Below, piece after piece: positions 16,349 through 25,136 of a DNA stretch of 32,945 nucleotides (its first letter is position 1; each line of letters begins with the position of its first letter). Under the pieces are notes generated by a model. The model saw nothing but the letters and a program-made list of their open reading frames with translations, was not told the DNA's origin and made no database searches. Source of the stretch: an uncultured Clostridia bacterium (GTDB lineage: Bacteria; Bacillota; Clostridia; TANB77; CAG-508); the NCBI GenBank assembly GCA_947632185.1, contig CANROH010000011.1, forward strand, positions 1 through 32,945. Reading direction: 5' to 3'. Both the position numbers and the translations under genes were made by a program.

Positions 16349-17770
16349 TTAAAAGCGAAAGTCCCTTTCTCCATTTTCAATTTTTACCAATCGTTCTCTT
16401 ACAATTTCTTTAACCTTATCCTTACCTATATTATCTATTTCTTTTTCTATTAATTTTTCTCCTATTTTTCTAGTATCTTCACTAGCATAATCCATAAGGA
16501 ATTCTTTAAGAGTCATAAGAGCATTTGGATGACAACAATTCTGAATTTGTCCAGACTTACAAAGGCTCATAAAACGATCTCCTGTTCTACCCTCTCTATA
16601 ACAAGCTGTACAAAAAGAAGGAATGTAACCTGCAGTCATAAGCCATCTTACAACTTCATCAAGAGTTCTGTTATCTGAAACATCAAATTGCTCTGTATCA
16701 TGTATACGTTCTTTTTCAGCATAGCCACCAACTGATGTACGAGATCCACCACTTATTTGACTTACTCCCAAACGAATAATTTTTTCTCGTACTTCAGGAG
16801 TTTCACGTGTTGAAATAATCATACCTGTATATGGTACTGCAATTCTAATACATGCTGTAATTTTGCAAAACATTTCATCTGTAAGCGAATTATCAAAATC
16901 ATTAGGGTCAATATCATCAGCTCTTTTAACACGTGGTACGCTTATAGTATGAGGGCCAACTCCATGAACTGCTTCTAAATGTTCTGCATGCATCAAAAGT
17001 CCTGCAAATTCATAACGATATTTATCTAGTCCGAATAGTACTCCTATTCCGACATCATCTATTCCTGCTTCCATAGCTCTATCCATAGCTTCAGTATGAT
17101 AAGCATAGTCATGTTTTGGTCCAGTTGGATGAAGAGTTTCATAACTTTCTTTATGATATGTTTCTTGGAAAAGTATATATGTTCCTATTCCAGCATCTTT
17201 TAATTTTTTATAATTTTCTACTGTTGTTGCAGCAATATTTACATTAACTCTACGAATTGCTCCATTTTTATGTTTTATTGAATAAATAGTTTTAATACAA
17301 TCTAAAATATATTCAATTGGATTATTTATAGGATCTTCTCCTGCCTCTATTGCCAAACGTTTATGCCCCATATCTTGAAGAGCTATAACTTCCTTTGCAA
17401 CTTCTTCCTGAGTAAGTTTTTTTCTAGGTATTGTCTTATTTTTTAAATGGTATGGACAATATAAACATCCATTTACGCAATAATTTGAAAGATAAAGCGG
17501 AGCAAACATAACAATTCTATTTCCATAAAAATCTTTTTTTATTTGTTCTGCTAAATCATAAATCTCATTTATCTTCTCTTTATCCTCACATGCTAAAAGT
17601 ACACTTGCTTCCCTGTGATTTAAGCCTTTACGCTGTTTGGCTTTTTCAATAATTTTATCTACTAATTCTAAATTATCTTTATTTTTATCTGCATACTCTA
17701 ATGTATTTTTTATTTCTTCATCATTAATAAATTCTTCTGCAATTAAAGATTTTGGGTCATATTTAATCAT
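16349..17770 (-). CDS. hydG: [FeFe]-hydrogenase maturase HydG, tyrosine lyase
   Basis: Radical SAM enzyme that splits tyrosine into p-cresol, CO and cyanide, giving an Fe(CO)2CN unit for the H-cluster. The radical SAM cluster motif is C98-x3-C102-x2-C105 (YCVNGCLYC). The second cluster needed for CO/CN chemistry is present at the C-terminus as C387-x2-C390-x22-C413, followed by HPNAL. Length (473 residues) matches the family, and the FGLDKYRYEFAGL block is typical. AGAAAGGAAG precedes the ATG. It follows hydE by 26 bases in one operon. Confidence 0.97.
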   Translation of the reverse strand: MIKYDPKSLIAEEFINDEEIKNTLEYADKNKDNLELVDKIIEKAKQRKGLNHREASVLLACEDKEKINEIYDLAEQIKKDFYGNRIVMFAPLYLSNYCVNGCLYCPYHLKNKTIPRKKLTQEEVAKEVIALQDMGHKRLAIEAGEDPINNPIEYILDCIKTIYSIKHKNGAIRRVNVNIAATTVENYKKLKDAGIGTYILFQETYHKESYETLHPTGPKHDYAYHTEAMDRAMEAGIDDVGIGVLFGLDKYRYEFAGLLMHAEHLEAVHGVGPHTISVPRVKRADDIDPNDFDNSLTDEMFCKITACIRIAVPYTGMIISTRETPEVREKIIRLGVSQISGGSRTSVGGYAEKERIHDTEQFDVSDNRTLDEVVRWLMTAGYIPSFCTACYREGRTGDRFMSLCKSGQIQNCCHPNALMTLKEFLMDYASEDTRKIGEKLIEKEIDNIGKDKVKEIVRERLVKIENGERDFRF

Positions 17771-17796
17771 AAAAACAACTTCCTTTCTTAACTTAA

Positions 17797-18858
17797 TTAG
17801 TTTTCTTTATAGTCACCTCTAGAGACAACTATTTTGCAACCAGTTTTAGCAATTCTATTTTTTAAACATTCTACACATTGTGCAGCTTCATCGCCTGTAC
17901 AAATTTTATTATCATAAAGCATGTATTTTTTCCTAACACCTACAGGTGAAAGATTTGGCATAAGTACATTTGCACCTGCTTTTATTCCTTTTTCTCTACC
18001 TAATGGATCTATAGTGCCAAGTGCAGTTGTAGCTGGCAAAAGCACATTTGGTAAAGTAAGTCTTATAAGTCCAAGCATAAATAAAGTTAACTCTACACTT
18101 CCAGCATTCTCATTTTTAAAAGGTGTATCTTTATGAGGAATAAAAGGACCAATTCCTACCATTTGTGGTTTAAGTTTTTTCAAAAAAATTAATTCATCTG
18201 CTAAATTTTCCTCTGTTTGAAATGGAGAACCTACCATAAATCCAGCTCCAACTTGATATCCTAATTTCTTTAGATTTTTTAAGCAATTAACTCTATTATC
18301 AAAACTCATTTCTTTCGGATGAAGTTTTTCATAGTGAGATTTGCTTGCAGTTTCATGTCTTAATAAATATCTATCTGCCCCTGCCTCTTTTAATTTTTTA
18401 TAGCTTTCAAAACTTCTTTCTCCAAGTGAAAGAGTTATTGCACAATCTGGATACTTTTCTTTAATACTTTTTATTATATCAACTAATATTTCATCTGTAT
18501 AATATCCATCTTCTCCACCTTGCATAACAAAAGTACGAAATCCAAGATTATATCCCTGACAAGCAGAATTTAAAATTTCTTCTTTATCTAATCTATATCT
18601 TTCAGCACATTTATTACTTCTACGTATTCCACAATATAAGCAATCATTTTTACAATAATTTGTAAATTCTATTAAACCTCTAATATAAATATCTTTACCA
18701 TAAACTTTTTCTCTAACTTCTGTTGAATTTTTAAATAAATAATCACTGCATTTTTTTCTATTTTGAATTAAAATTAAATATTCATCTTTTGAAAGTTCTT
18801 GATTTTTACGTAACTTATCAATCAATTCATCATACATTGCTATATGCTGTTTTTGCAT
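17797..18858 (-). CDS. hydE: [FeFe]-hydrogenase maturase HydE, radical SAM
   Basis: Radical SAM enzyme that processes the HydG product on the path to the H-cluster azadithiolate bridge. The cluster motif is C69-x3-C73-x2-C76 (NYCKNDCLYCG), and GGEDGYYTDE and RHETAS are family blocks. The 353-residue length is normal. I chose ATG at 18858 because AGGTGG lies just before it; two upstream GTG codons in frame are part of that site. The gene overlaps the end of the TM1266-type regulator by 29 bases, which suggests translational coupling. Confidence 0.95.
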   Translation of the reverse strand: MQKQHIAMYDELIDKLRKNQELSKDEYLILIQNRKKCSDYLFKNSTEVREKVYGKDIYIRGLIEFTNYCKNDCLYCGIRRSNKCAERYRLDKEEILNSACQGYNLGFRTFVMQGGEDGYYTDEILVDIIKSIKEKYPDCAITLSLGERSFESYKKLKEAGADRYLLRHETASKSHYEKLHPKEMSFDNRVNCLKNLKKLGYQVGAGFMVGSPFQTEENLADELIFLKKLKPQMVGIGPFIPHKDTPFKNENAGSVELTLFMLGLIRLTLPNVLLPATTALGTIDPLGREKGIKAGANVLMPNLSPVGVRKKYMLYDNKICTGDEAAQCVECLKNRIAKTGCKIVVSRGDYKEN

Positions 18859-19075
18859 AAACACCACCTAATCTTCCTATTTTTCCACTTAAAGTATTTA
18901 TTACATCTTGTGAAGCATCAATTACAATTGAAATAACATTTATTCCTTTCTTATGATATGGAACTCCCATTCTTCCTATTATATAGTCTCCGTATTCTGA
19001 AAGTAATTTATTCAATTCTGAAACACTTTCTTTATTTTCTACAATAATTCCAATAACAGCTACTCTTGTTTCCAT
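18830..19075 (-). CDS. TM1266-family iron-only hydrogenase system regulator
   Basis: Small ACT/NikR-C-like ferredoxin-fold protein of 81 residues. The sequence shows the family pattern: a METRVAVIGIIVEN strand, a helix with VSELNKLLSEYG, then IIGRMGVPYHKKGINVISIVIDAS and the ending GKIGRLGGVYAKTAYS. Members sit with hydrogenase maturation genes and are annotated as putative regulators; DNA binding has not been shown as far as I know, and no DNA-binding motif is visible here. It is first in the operon, with AAAAGGAG before the ATG, and is preceded by a structured leader. Confidence 0.9.
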   Translation of the reverse strand: METRVAVIGIIVENKESVSELNKLLSEYGDYIIGRMGVPYHKKGINVISIVIDASQDVINTLSGKIGRLGGVYAKTAYSNV

Positions 19076-19209
19076 AATTTATTCTCCTTTTATTTAAAAT
19101 TTAAAAAACTGCCTCCAGACCTTAGGACGCAGTTTACTTTTTATAAAACTTTAAAGTTTTTGCGTTCTTTCGGTTAGGAGTACCTACTGCTTTCCGTTAG
19201 AAAACTTTC
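19076..19209 (-). promoter_or_regulatory. Structured 5' leader of the hydrogenase maturation operon
   Basis: From the predicted start near 19209 the RNA can fold as AAAGTTTT (19201-19208) with AAAACTTT (19153-19160). Inside this are TTC-CGG pairing with CCG-GAA around a 3x3 internal loop, and a TAGG-TACT-CCTA hairpin. The closing AAAACTTT can instead pair with the AAAGTTTT directly after it. A terminator hairpin (19106-19135) follows, then the AAAAGGAG of the first gene. This aptamer-then-terminator order is typical of riboswitches or other attenuators. I do not recognise the class and compared it only from memory. Confidence 0.5.
19106..19135 (-). terminator. Intrinsic terminator in the hyd leader
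   Basis: AAACTGC plus TCC pair with GGA plus GCAGTTT around one G-G mismatch and an eight-base loop, followed by a T tract on the minus strand. It lies about 30 bases before the first codon of the TM1266-type gene. A T tract on the plus side also exists. Confidence 0.65.
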
Positions 19210-19215
19210 AATAAA

Positions 19216-19244
19216 ATTTTAGCATTTTTATATTTTCATTTCAA
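19216..19244 (-). promoter_or_regulatory. Sigma-A-type promoter of the hyd operon
   Basis: On the minus strand TTGAAA (19239-19244) and TAAAAT (19216-19221) are spaced by exactly 17 bases. The predicted transcription start coincides with the 5' strand of the outer leader helix. Confidence 0.6.
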
Positions 19245-19299
19245 TAGATTTTTTAAAATTAATAATTTTACCTTGCAAAATATTTTTTATCAAAAAATA

Positions 19300-20421
19300 T
19301 TATTTTATACCTCTTAAAGATATATCTGTAAGCAAATTAGAAACATTGTATAAAAATAATACTTCATCAATTTTATTTTTTACAATATAATCTGAAATTG
19401 AAGCATTATAATATCTAGGATCAAGAAAATGAACTTCTTCATAATTTTGACAAATAAATTGTGACATTATATGTGCATAAGAATCTTTTATAATTAGTAA
19501 TTTTTTCTCGTTATCAACTTTTGTTTTAATAACTACTTTTGAATAATTCCCATTCAAGAAATAGGAATATTTATCTTTTTGTTTTAGATATTCTTCATTA
19601 AACATAGAATGATATACTTTTCCATCATAAACTCCTTCAACATTCATATTTATATCATTTAAATATACTTCTATACAATCTTTTCTTTGATTAAAAATTT
19701 GTGCCTTTGAATCTAAAGTCCCCAAGAAATCTGTTGATATGACTTTCTTTTTGAAATCTGATAACATTTTTGCATTTAAATTATCATTACTATTACAAAA
19801 TTCTGTATATAAAAGATATGCACCATAGCTTGTCATATGATGATCTGTTCTAAAATATAATTGTTGATTTTCTTTATTATTTTTTAAAATGTTTGTTACA
19901 TCTATTGTTTTTGCATAATCATTTATCTTTTCATATAATTCGTTAATTATAATACTTTGATCATATAATTCTACATTATCAGGTAGTTTTTCTTTATAAA
20001 TATAATTTGAATTTGGTACTAACATAAAATAAGTTGGAATTTTTACTTTTTGTGCAAATTTATTTACGGTATTTGATATTTTTTCTATATTGTTTCTTTC
20101 ATCATAACCATATCTATATTTTTCAAATAAGTAATTATCTTTTCCAATATAAACCCCATTATTTTCTTTTTTTCCTGTGGATATTTGTATAAAAGAATTA
20201 AGTTTTAACCAAAAGTTTCTTATAATAAAATGATCATTAATATATGTATTTAAGTTATCAGCATATTTACCATTAACTAAATCTTTATAACTAAACCTAG
20301 GAATACTTGCTAGATATCTATTTTCTTGTTCAGAAAAAATTTCTTTTGGAGAAAAAATATTTAAAACAACTAACAATATCCAAGTTATCATAAAAATTAT
20401 AAAAAATATTTTATTTTTCAT
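19300..20421 (-). CDS. DHHW-family (AlgX/AlgJ-like) surface acyltransferase partner
   Basis: Extracytoplasmic SGNH-like protein of 373 residues with one N-terminal membrane anchor (about 4-22). The family name motif is visible in a divergent form as TDHHMTSYGAY (DHHW in most members), and a KDSYAHIM motif near residue 320 supplies the probable catalytic Ser. The early segment SEQENRYLASIPRFS is typical. Such proteins work with an MBOAT membrane transferase to acetylate or otherwise acylate surface polysaccharide. It is 21 bases after the MBOAT gene, so they form a unit. The target polymer is unknown. Confidence 0.82.
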   Translation of the reverse strand: MKNKIFFIIFMITWILLVVLNIFSPKEIFSEQENRYLASIPRFSYKDLVNGKYADNLNTYINDHFIIRNFWLKLNSFIQISTGKKENNGVYIGKDNYLFEKYRYGYDERNNIEKISNTVNKFAQKVKIPTYFMLVPNSNYIYKEKLPDNVELYDQSIIINELYEKINDYAKTIDVTNILKNNKENQQLYFRTDHHMTSYGAYLLYTEFCNSNDNLNAKMLSDFKKKVISTDFLGTLDSKAQIFNQRKDCIEVYLNDINMNVEGVYDGKVYHSMFNEEYLKQKDKYSYFLNGNYSKVVIKTKVDNEKKLLIIKDSYAHIMSQFICQNYEEVHFLDPRYYNASISDYIVKNKIDEVLFLYNVSNLLTDISLRGIK

Positions 20422-20442
20422 ATAATATCTCCTAATAATTTT

Positions 20443-21843
20443 CTAGAAGCGGAAATATAAAAATGGATTAAATGAGTCTGTTACCAAACTTGCAGTACAC
20501 AATATCAATATACCTACATATCCAAAAGAAGTTATAATTCCAACTAGTACACTATTTATTTTATCCATCTTCTGTTTTATTTTTTGCCATATTGGAATTG
20601 AACAAATTATCGCTATTACTATTATAAAAATGTAATTTTGTAAATAATACAAAGCCTCTTTATTATATAAAACATCTATTTTAAACATAGTTTTTATATA
20701 TTCTACTATTTTTGATAAATCCTCAAATGCAAAAATTACCCAACTAATTAATATCAAAACAATAGCATATATGTGACTACAAAAAGATGGTAGCTTTTCT
20801 AATAATTTTAATAAAAAAACTTTTTCAATAATAAGAATTATACCAAAATATAGCCCCCATAAAATAAAATTCCAAGATGCTCCATGCCATGCACCTGTTA
20901 AGAGCCATACTATTAAAATGTTTCTTATTTGTTTTAATTTTCCCTTTCTATTTCCTCCAAGTGGAATATATACATAATCTCTAAACCAGCTACTTAAAGA
21001 AATATGCCACCTTCTCCAAAATTCTGTAATATTTTTTGATATGTAAGGATAATTAAAATTTTCATTAAATTTCATACCGAAAATTTGTGCAAGACCAATT
21101 GCCATATCTGAATATCCACTAAAATCAAAATATATTTGAAGTGCAAATGCAATTATACCAAGCCAAGCTAAAAGCGTGCTTAAAGTAATATAATTTCCTG
21201 TTTCTATTATGTTCCATAATGCCCCTATATTATTAGCTATTAATACTTTTTTTCCAAGACCTACAATAAATCTTTTAATTCCATTTGAAAAATTATCTAA
21301 ACTTATATTTTTATTTTCTAATTCCTCATCTACATTCTCATAACGTACAATTGGACCAGCTATAATTTGAGGAAACAAAGTTGTATATGTCAAATAATTA
21401 TAAAAGTTTTTTTCACATTTTACAGTTCCTCTATAAACATCTATAACATAAGATATAGATTGAAATGTATTAAAAGATACTCCTATTGGTAATGGTATAT
21501 TAAGTAAAGGTAACTCAAGACCTGTCAGTTGATTTATACTATTTATAACAAAATCTGCATATTTAAAAAAGAATAATATAAGTAAATTTGTTACAATATT
21601 TATATATAAATACAATTTTCTTTTTTCTCTATTTTCATAAAATTGTGTTATTTTTTTGCCACACCAAAAGTCCATTACTGCTAACAATAGCATAATAAAT
21701 ATGTACCTTATTTCTCCCCAAGCGAAAAACAATAAACTAGCAAAAATCATAACTGCATTTTTCAGTTTTTTGGGAACAATAAAATAAATTAAAAGCATTA
21801 TTGGTAAAAAAATATATAAAAATACAATACTGCTAAATACCAT
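20443..21843 (-). CDS. MBOAT-family O-acyltransferase (AlgI/DltB-like)
   Basis: Polytopic membrane enzyme of 466 residues with about ten helices that moves acyl groups from the cytoplasm to an outer polysaccharide. Diagnostic segments are FPQIIAGPIVRY, the FWRRWHISLSSWFRDYVYIP block, PLGGNRKG, and the catalytic histidine region LLTGAWHGASWNFILWG. Length and motifs fit AlgI-like proteins better than DltB, and no dlt genes are adjacent. It starts a two-gene unit with the DHHW protein and is separated from DUF4358 by a terminator. Confidence 0.92.
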   Translation of the reverse strand: MVFSSIVFLYIFLPIMLLIYFIVPKKLKNAVMIFASLLFFAWGEIRYIFIMLLLAVMDFWCGKKITQFYENREKRKLYLYINIVTNLLILFFFKYADFVINSINQLTGLELPLLNIPLPIGVSFNTFQSISYVIDVYRGTVKCEKNFYNYLTYTTLFPQIIAGPIVRYENVDEELENKNISLDNFSNGIKRFIVGLGKKVLIANNIGALWNIIETGNYITLSTLLAWLGIIAFALQIYFDFSGYSDMAIGLAQIFGMKFNENFNYPYISKNITEFWRRWHISLSSWFRDYVYIPLGGNRKGKLKQIRNILIVWLLTGAWHGASWNFILWGLYFGIILIIEKVFLLKLLEKLPSFCSHIYAIVLILISWVIFAFEDLSKIVEYIKTMFKIDVLYNKEALYYLQNYIFIIVIAIICSIPIWQKIKQKMDKINSVLVGIITSFGYVGILILCTASLVTDSFNPFLYFRF

Positions 21844-21870
21844 AAATTTATTCCTTCTCTAATTTAAAAA

Positions 21871-21902
21871 AGCTATTATCTTTTAAAATTAAGATAATAG
21901 CT
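21871..21902 (-). terminator. Terminator between DUF4358 and MBOAT genes
   Basis: A perfect twelve-base-pair stem AGCTATTATCTT with its complement and an eight-base loop (21871-21902) is followed by six T on the minus strand. It ends the DUF4358 transcript. Confidence 0.8.
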
Positions 21903-21913
21903 ACTTTAATTTA

Positions 21914-22390
21914 TTATTTAGTAATTAATTCTTCTATTTGTGTTGCATTTTCACCTATTATTAAATATATATAATTTCCTACTACACCTAATTTTCTTTG
22001 TTTTACTAAATCATATTGCTCTGGTAAATATGTTGACCATATATTTTCTTGAGTTTGTGCATATTTTTCAACTTTCTGTTTTACAGAATCAACAGCACCA
22101 TCTTTTGCTTTTATAACTAAATACATACTAGCTTGTATATTCATCATAGGCATTTTTCCAATAGCCTCTTCATATTCATCTTGACTAATTTCATATGAAG
22201 ATGACAATATTTCTGAATCCACATCCATTGTTGGCATTTCATTAAATGGTGATATCTCTGATATACTAGTATTTAATTCTTCTAAATTAAGTTCTACACT
22301 AGTATTATTTTTTATAAAAAATATTAGTCCCACTATAGCAAGTATTATAACAACAACAATAATAATTGTAGTAATAATTTTTTTGTTCAT
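21914..22390 (-). CDS. DUF4358 domain protein
   Basis: Secreted or anchored protein of 158 residues with one N-terminal hydrophobic helix (about 6-27), then a small soluble domain containing a segment near ASMYLVIKAKDGAVDSVKQKVEKY and the ending VVGNYIYLIIGENA. This resembles DUF4358, which in Clostridia often sits beside MBOAT and DHHW genes; its function is unknown. It has no lipobox Cys. A good AGGAGG precedes the ATG. The strong terminator after it means it is partly uncoupled from MBOAT. Confidence 0.7.
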   Translation of the reverse strand: MNKKIITTIIIVVVIILAIVGLIFFIKNNTSVELNLEELNTSISEISPFNEMPTMDVDSEILSSSYEISQDEYEEAIGKMPMMNIQASMYLVIKAKDGAVDSVKQKVEKYAQTQENIWSTYLPEQYDLVKQRKLGVVGNYIYLIIGENATQIEELITK

Positions 22391-22508
22391 ATTTTATCCT
22401 CCTTTTTTATCTTTACAAATAGAATAACATTTATATAAAAATATTACAATTATTTTTATATATTTTATTACAAATATTTATTACACAATTAATTTTTGAA
22501 AGTTATTA

Positions 22509-23834
22509 TTATTCTCCAAAAATAACTTCTATATTTTTTAATGTCTCAATGTTATAATTACTACCTAAACTTATTTGTAAATTAATACCTTCAGAACTTT
22601 CACTATTAGTTACAACAGGTTCATAATCATAATAATAAAGCATTCTGTCATTGCTAATATTTAAATTACTATTATTGTATCTATTTACTCTCAAAGTATA
22701 ATCTTTATTTTTTAATGTAACACCTTCTTTTAAAGTAATAGTTAAATAATTATTATTTATAGAATAATTATTTATTGCACTATATTCTTTTATATCATCA
22801 ACTACAGGGATAAAATTCTCAGTTTCTTCATCATACACAAAAAGGATTTTTAAGCTATTTAAAAGCTTATCAGATAAATATCCTGTATTAACTTTATTTT
22901 CAATATAGAAATATTCTTTATCATTTATTTTCTTAATATTTTCTATGATTTCTTTATTCTTAGTACCAGATAATATTATATCTTCGTTTCTTTCAGTATA
23001 TTTATTTTCTTCTACCACATATCTTTCTATGTTAATAGTAGTTTCATTTCCATTTACTTCATAATTAAATTTATAAAAATTTGACTCTAGACTTTCTTTT
23101 AATGTTTTTACTTTATCATCTTGTTTATTAGTAATTGAAATTTTTGTGTCTTCTGTTTCATCTATATAATTTATATATGTTAGTGCTGATTTTGAATCTG
23201 CTATAGTTAATATTTCTGTTATATCAAACCTATCTAGATATCCATTTCTTTTAAGTTTTTGATTGTAATTTTCTAGATATGTTCTATCAACCTTTTCTTC
23301 TTGTCTTAATGTAAAAAGTTCTTCCATTGAATAACTTGCAAAATTTTCGACTATTTTTTCAGCATAATTCATAACTTGTGAAAAATTTACAAAATAAGTG
23401 TAAATTGTTACTATCATAATAATGCAAATTAAAATTTTTTTATTTTTAATATTTCCAATTAAAATAAATCCTAAAACTATAATTGGTAAACAAACGACTC
23501 CTATAATAAAAACTAACATTAAAATAATATTTCTTAAAATATAATTTACATTATCTTTTATAAATGCAATTCCTATTACAGATGCAACTAAAACTAATAT
23601 TAATAAAATTGGTATTACTATTTTCTTTTTACTTAATTTATCTAAAATAACATATATGTATGAATATAAAACTATAGCAAACATTGCAAAAAGTAAAATA
23701 ATAGAAATAAAAGTAATTGGTATATTTACAAATCTCATTAATCTATTATGATAAACCAATATACATATAATAGTTACTGCTAATGATAATATTGCAGATA
23801 TTACTTTAAAAATAATATTCTTCTTAGTCTCCAA
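22509..23834 (-). CDS. Unknown membrane protein with outer domain
   Basis: I do not recognise the family. About 441 residues: a block of roughly five membrane helices (about residues 10-165), then a charged, mostly soluble C-terminal domain of about 270 residues, rich in Asn, Glu and Lys. I chose TTG at 23834 as start because GGAGGTG lies six bases upstream; a TTG at 23849 is inside that site. It overlaps the preceding gene by 11 bases, so the two are translationally coupled and probably act together. No enzymatic motif is visible. Confidence 0.6.
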   Translation of the reverse strand: METKKNIIFKVISAILSLAVTIICILVYHNRLMRFVNIPITFISIILLFAMFAIVLYSYIYVILDKLSKKKIVIPILLILVLVASVIGIAFIKDNVNYILRNIILMLVFIIGVVCLPIIVLGFILIGNIKNKKILICIIMIVTIYTYFVNFSQVMNYAEKIVENFASYSMEELFTLRQEEKVDRTYLENYNQKLKRNGYLDRFDITEILTIADSKSALTYINYIDETEDTKISITNKQDDKVKTLKESLESNFYKFNYEVNGNETTINIERYVVEENKYTERNEDIILSGTKNKEIIENIKKINDKEYFYIENKVNTGYLSDKLLNSLKILFVYDEETENFIPVVDDIKEYSAINNYSINNNYLTITLKEGVTLKNKDYTLRVNRYNNSNLNISNDRMLYYYDYEPVVTNSESSEGINLQISLGSNYNIETLKNIEVIFGE

Positions 23835-25101
23835 AAGCCACACCTCCAACTATTTTTCCAGATTTTTTATCAACATAAATACTAACTCCGTTTCCCATAC
23901 TATCAACTCTTGAGAACACATATACATCAATTTTTCTTTGATATGTCATATCTCCTTCTGATATTTTCCTTGTAAAGAAATTATTTGGTACTACAGTTTC
24001 TTCACTAACAGTTTCAGTAGTGTCATCATATGCACCACAAATTCTCTCAGCTTCCATAAATCCTGTCTCTGCAACTTTTTTTGCTTCTTCTTCTGTAATA
24101 GTATTTTTAAAATTATCATATTCTCCTAAAAAGGTTTCAAAATCAGTAACAAATATATCTTTATTTAAATTCTCAACACTATTATTATAATTTACTTTAA
24201 AATTATCGTATTCTACTTGACTTTCTACTTGGCTTATATTTTTATTATAAATACAATCTGTATTTACTATTCTGCTTACAATTAGCAAATGCACTCTACA
24301 AGCATATTCTGCATTTTCAACCTTATCATATGTATATTTAATATTGCCAACACTAACTTTAACATCTATCTTTGATTTATAAGTTACAGTTAAAATAATC
24401 TCATTATCTACAAATGTATTTTTATCTATAATTGTGTCTACAGCTATATTGCAGATTTCTTTAAATTTTTCATAATCAGACATATTTTCAATTTTAACTT
24501 GATATACCCCAGAATCATTTTTAAATAATTCCTGATATTTATACTCTAAGTATTCTAAATGATTTAATGATGTTAATTCTTTATAATCCAAAGTATACTT
24601 TTTTTCACTTTTTGACAAAGTATCAACTGTATTTTTTAATTTATTACGATTTAATATTTTTTTAGTTACAACACTACCGCCTGAATCAGCTAATTTAATC
24701 ACCGCTTGATCCTTATTTTCCTCTAACTGAATTATATAATTTTTACTTGCAGTTTTATAATCAAATTCAATAAAACTCTTAGAATGAATTTCATCTATTT
24801 GTTCCTCTGTTAAAAATTCTCCATTTTTGTCATAATCTTTTATTATATTTGATAATAAAGCTTTTATTTGATCATAACTTTTACTACCATTCTTAAATTC
24901 AAAATATTCGCCATCAGAATTTCTATATACAATTCTATCTGGATTTACTATTTCATTTCCAACTATTGCATCTTTAAAATCTTTATCTGTAGCAAAATAC
25001 GTATTATTACTCTTAATAATAGCAAATGTAAAAATTGTAACTAACAAGACCATTGCAAATATAATCAATCCTAAAACTATAAATATTTTTTTATTTTTCA
25101 T
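23824..25101 (-). CDS. Unknown anchored protein with PepSY-like C-terminus
   Basis: A 425-residue protein with an N-terminal membrane helix (about 6-28) and a long outer domain. The C-terminal part has EEEAKKVAETGFMEAE and then VDVYVFSRVDS-like strands ending in VDKKSGKIVGGVAFGD, which resembles a PepSY-type fold; this is a weak call. The rest matches nothing I know. AAAGGAGG precedes the ATG. It begins 35 bases after copA with no terminator visible between, so it may be read from the copper operon, though nothing in it binds copper obviously. Confidence 0.6.
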   Translation of the reverse strand: MKNKKIFIVLGLIIFAMVLLVTIFTFAIIKSNNTYFATDKDFKDAIVGNEIVNPDRIVYRNSDGEYFEFKNGSKSYDQIKALLSNIIKDYDKNGEFLTEEQIDEIHSKSFIEFDYKTASKNYIIQLEENKDQAVIKLADSGGSVVTKKILNRNKLKNTVDTLSKSEKKYTLDYKELTSLNHLEYLEYKYQELFKNDSGVYQVKIENMSDYEKFKEICNIAVDTIIDKNTFVDNEIILTVTYKSKIDVKVSVGNIKYTYDKVENAEYACRVHLLIVSRIVNTDCIYNKNISQVESQVEYDNFKVNYNNSVENLNKDIFVTDFETFLGEYDNFKNTITEEEAKKVAETGFMEAERICGAYDDTTETVSEETVVPNNFFTRKISEGDMTYQRKIDVYVFSRVDSMGNGVSIYVDKKSGKIVGGVAFGD

Positions 25102-25136
25102 AAAACCTCCTTTTAATGTTTCAAGATTATTTTAAA

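Noticed and set aside
19076..19209. Naming the hyd leader as a cyclic-di-GMP (GEMM), NiCo or other known riboswitch
   Set aside because: GAAAG-ACGCAAA recalls part of GEMM, but the flanking conserved bases and second helix do not fit. No known consensus could be matched from memory.
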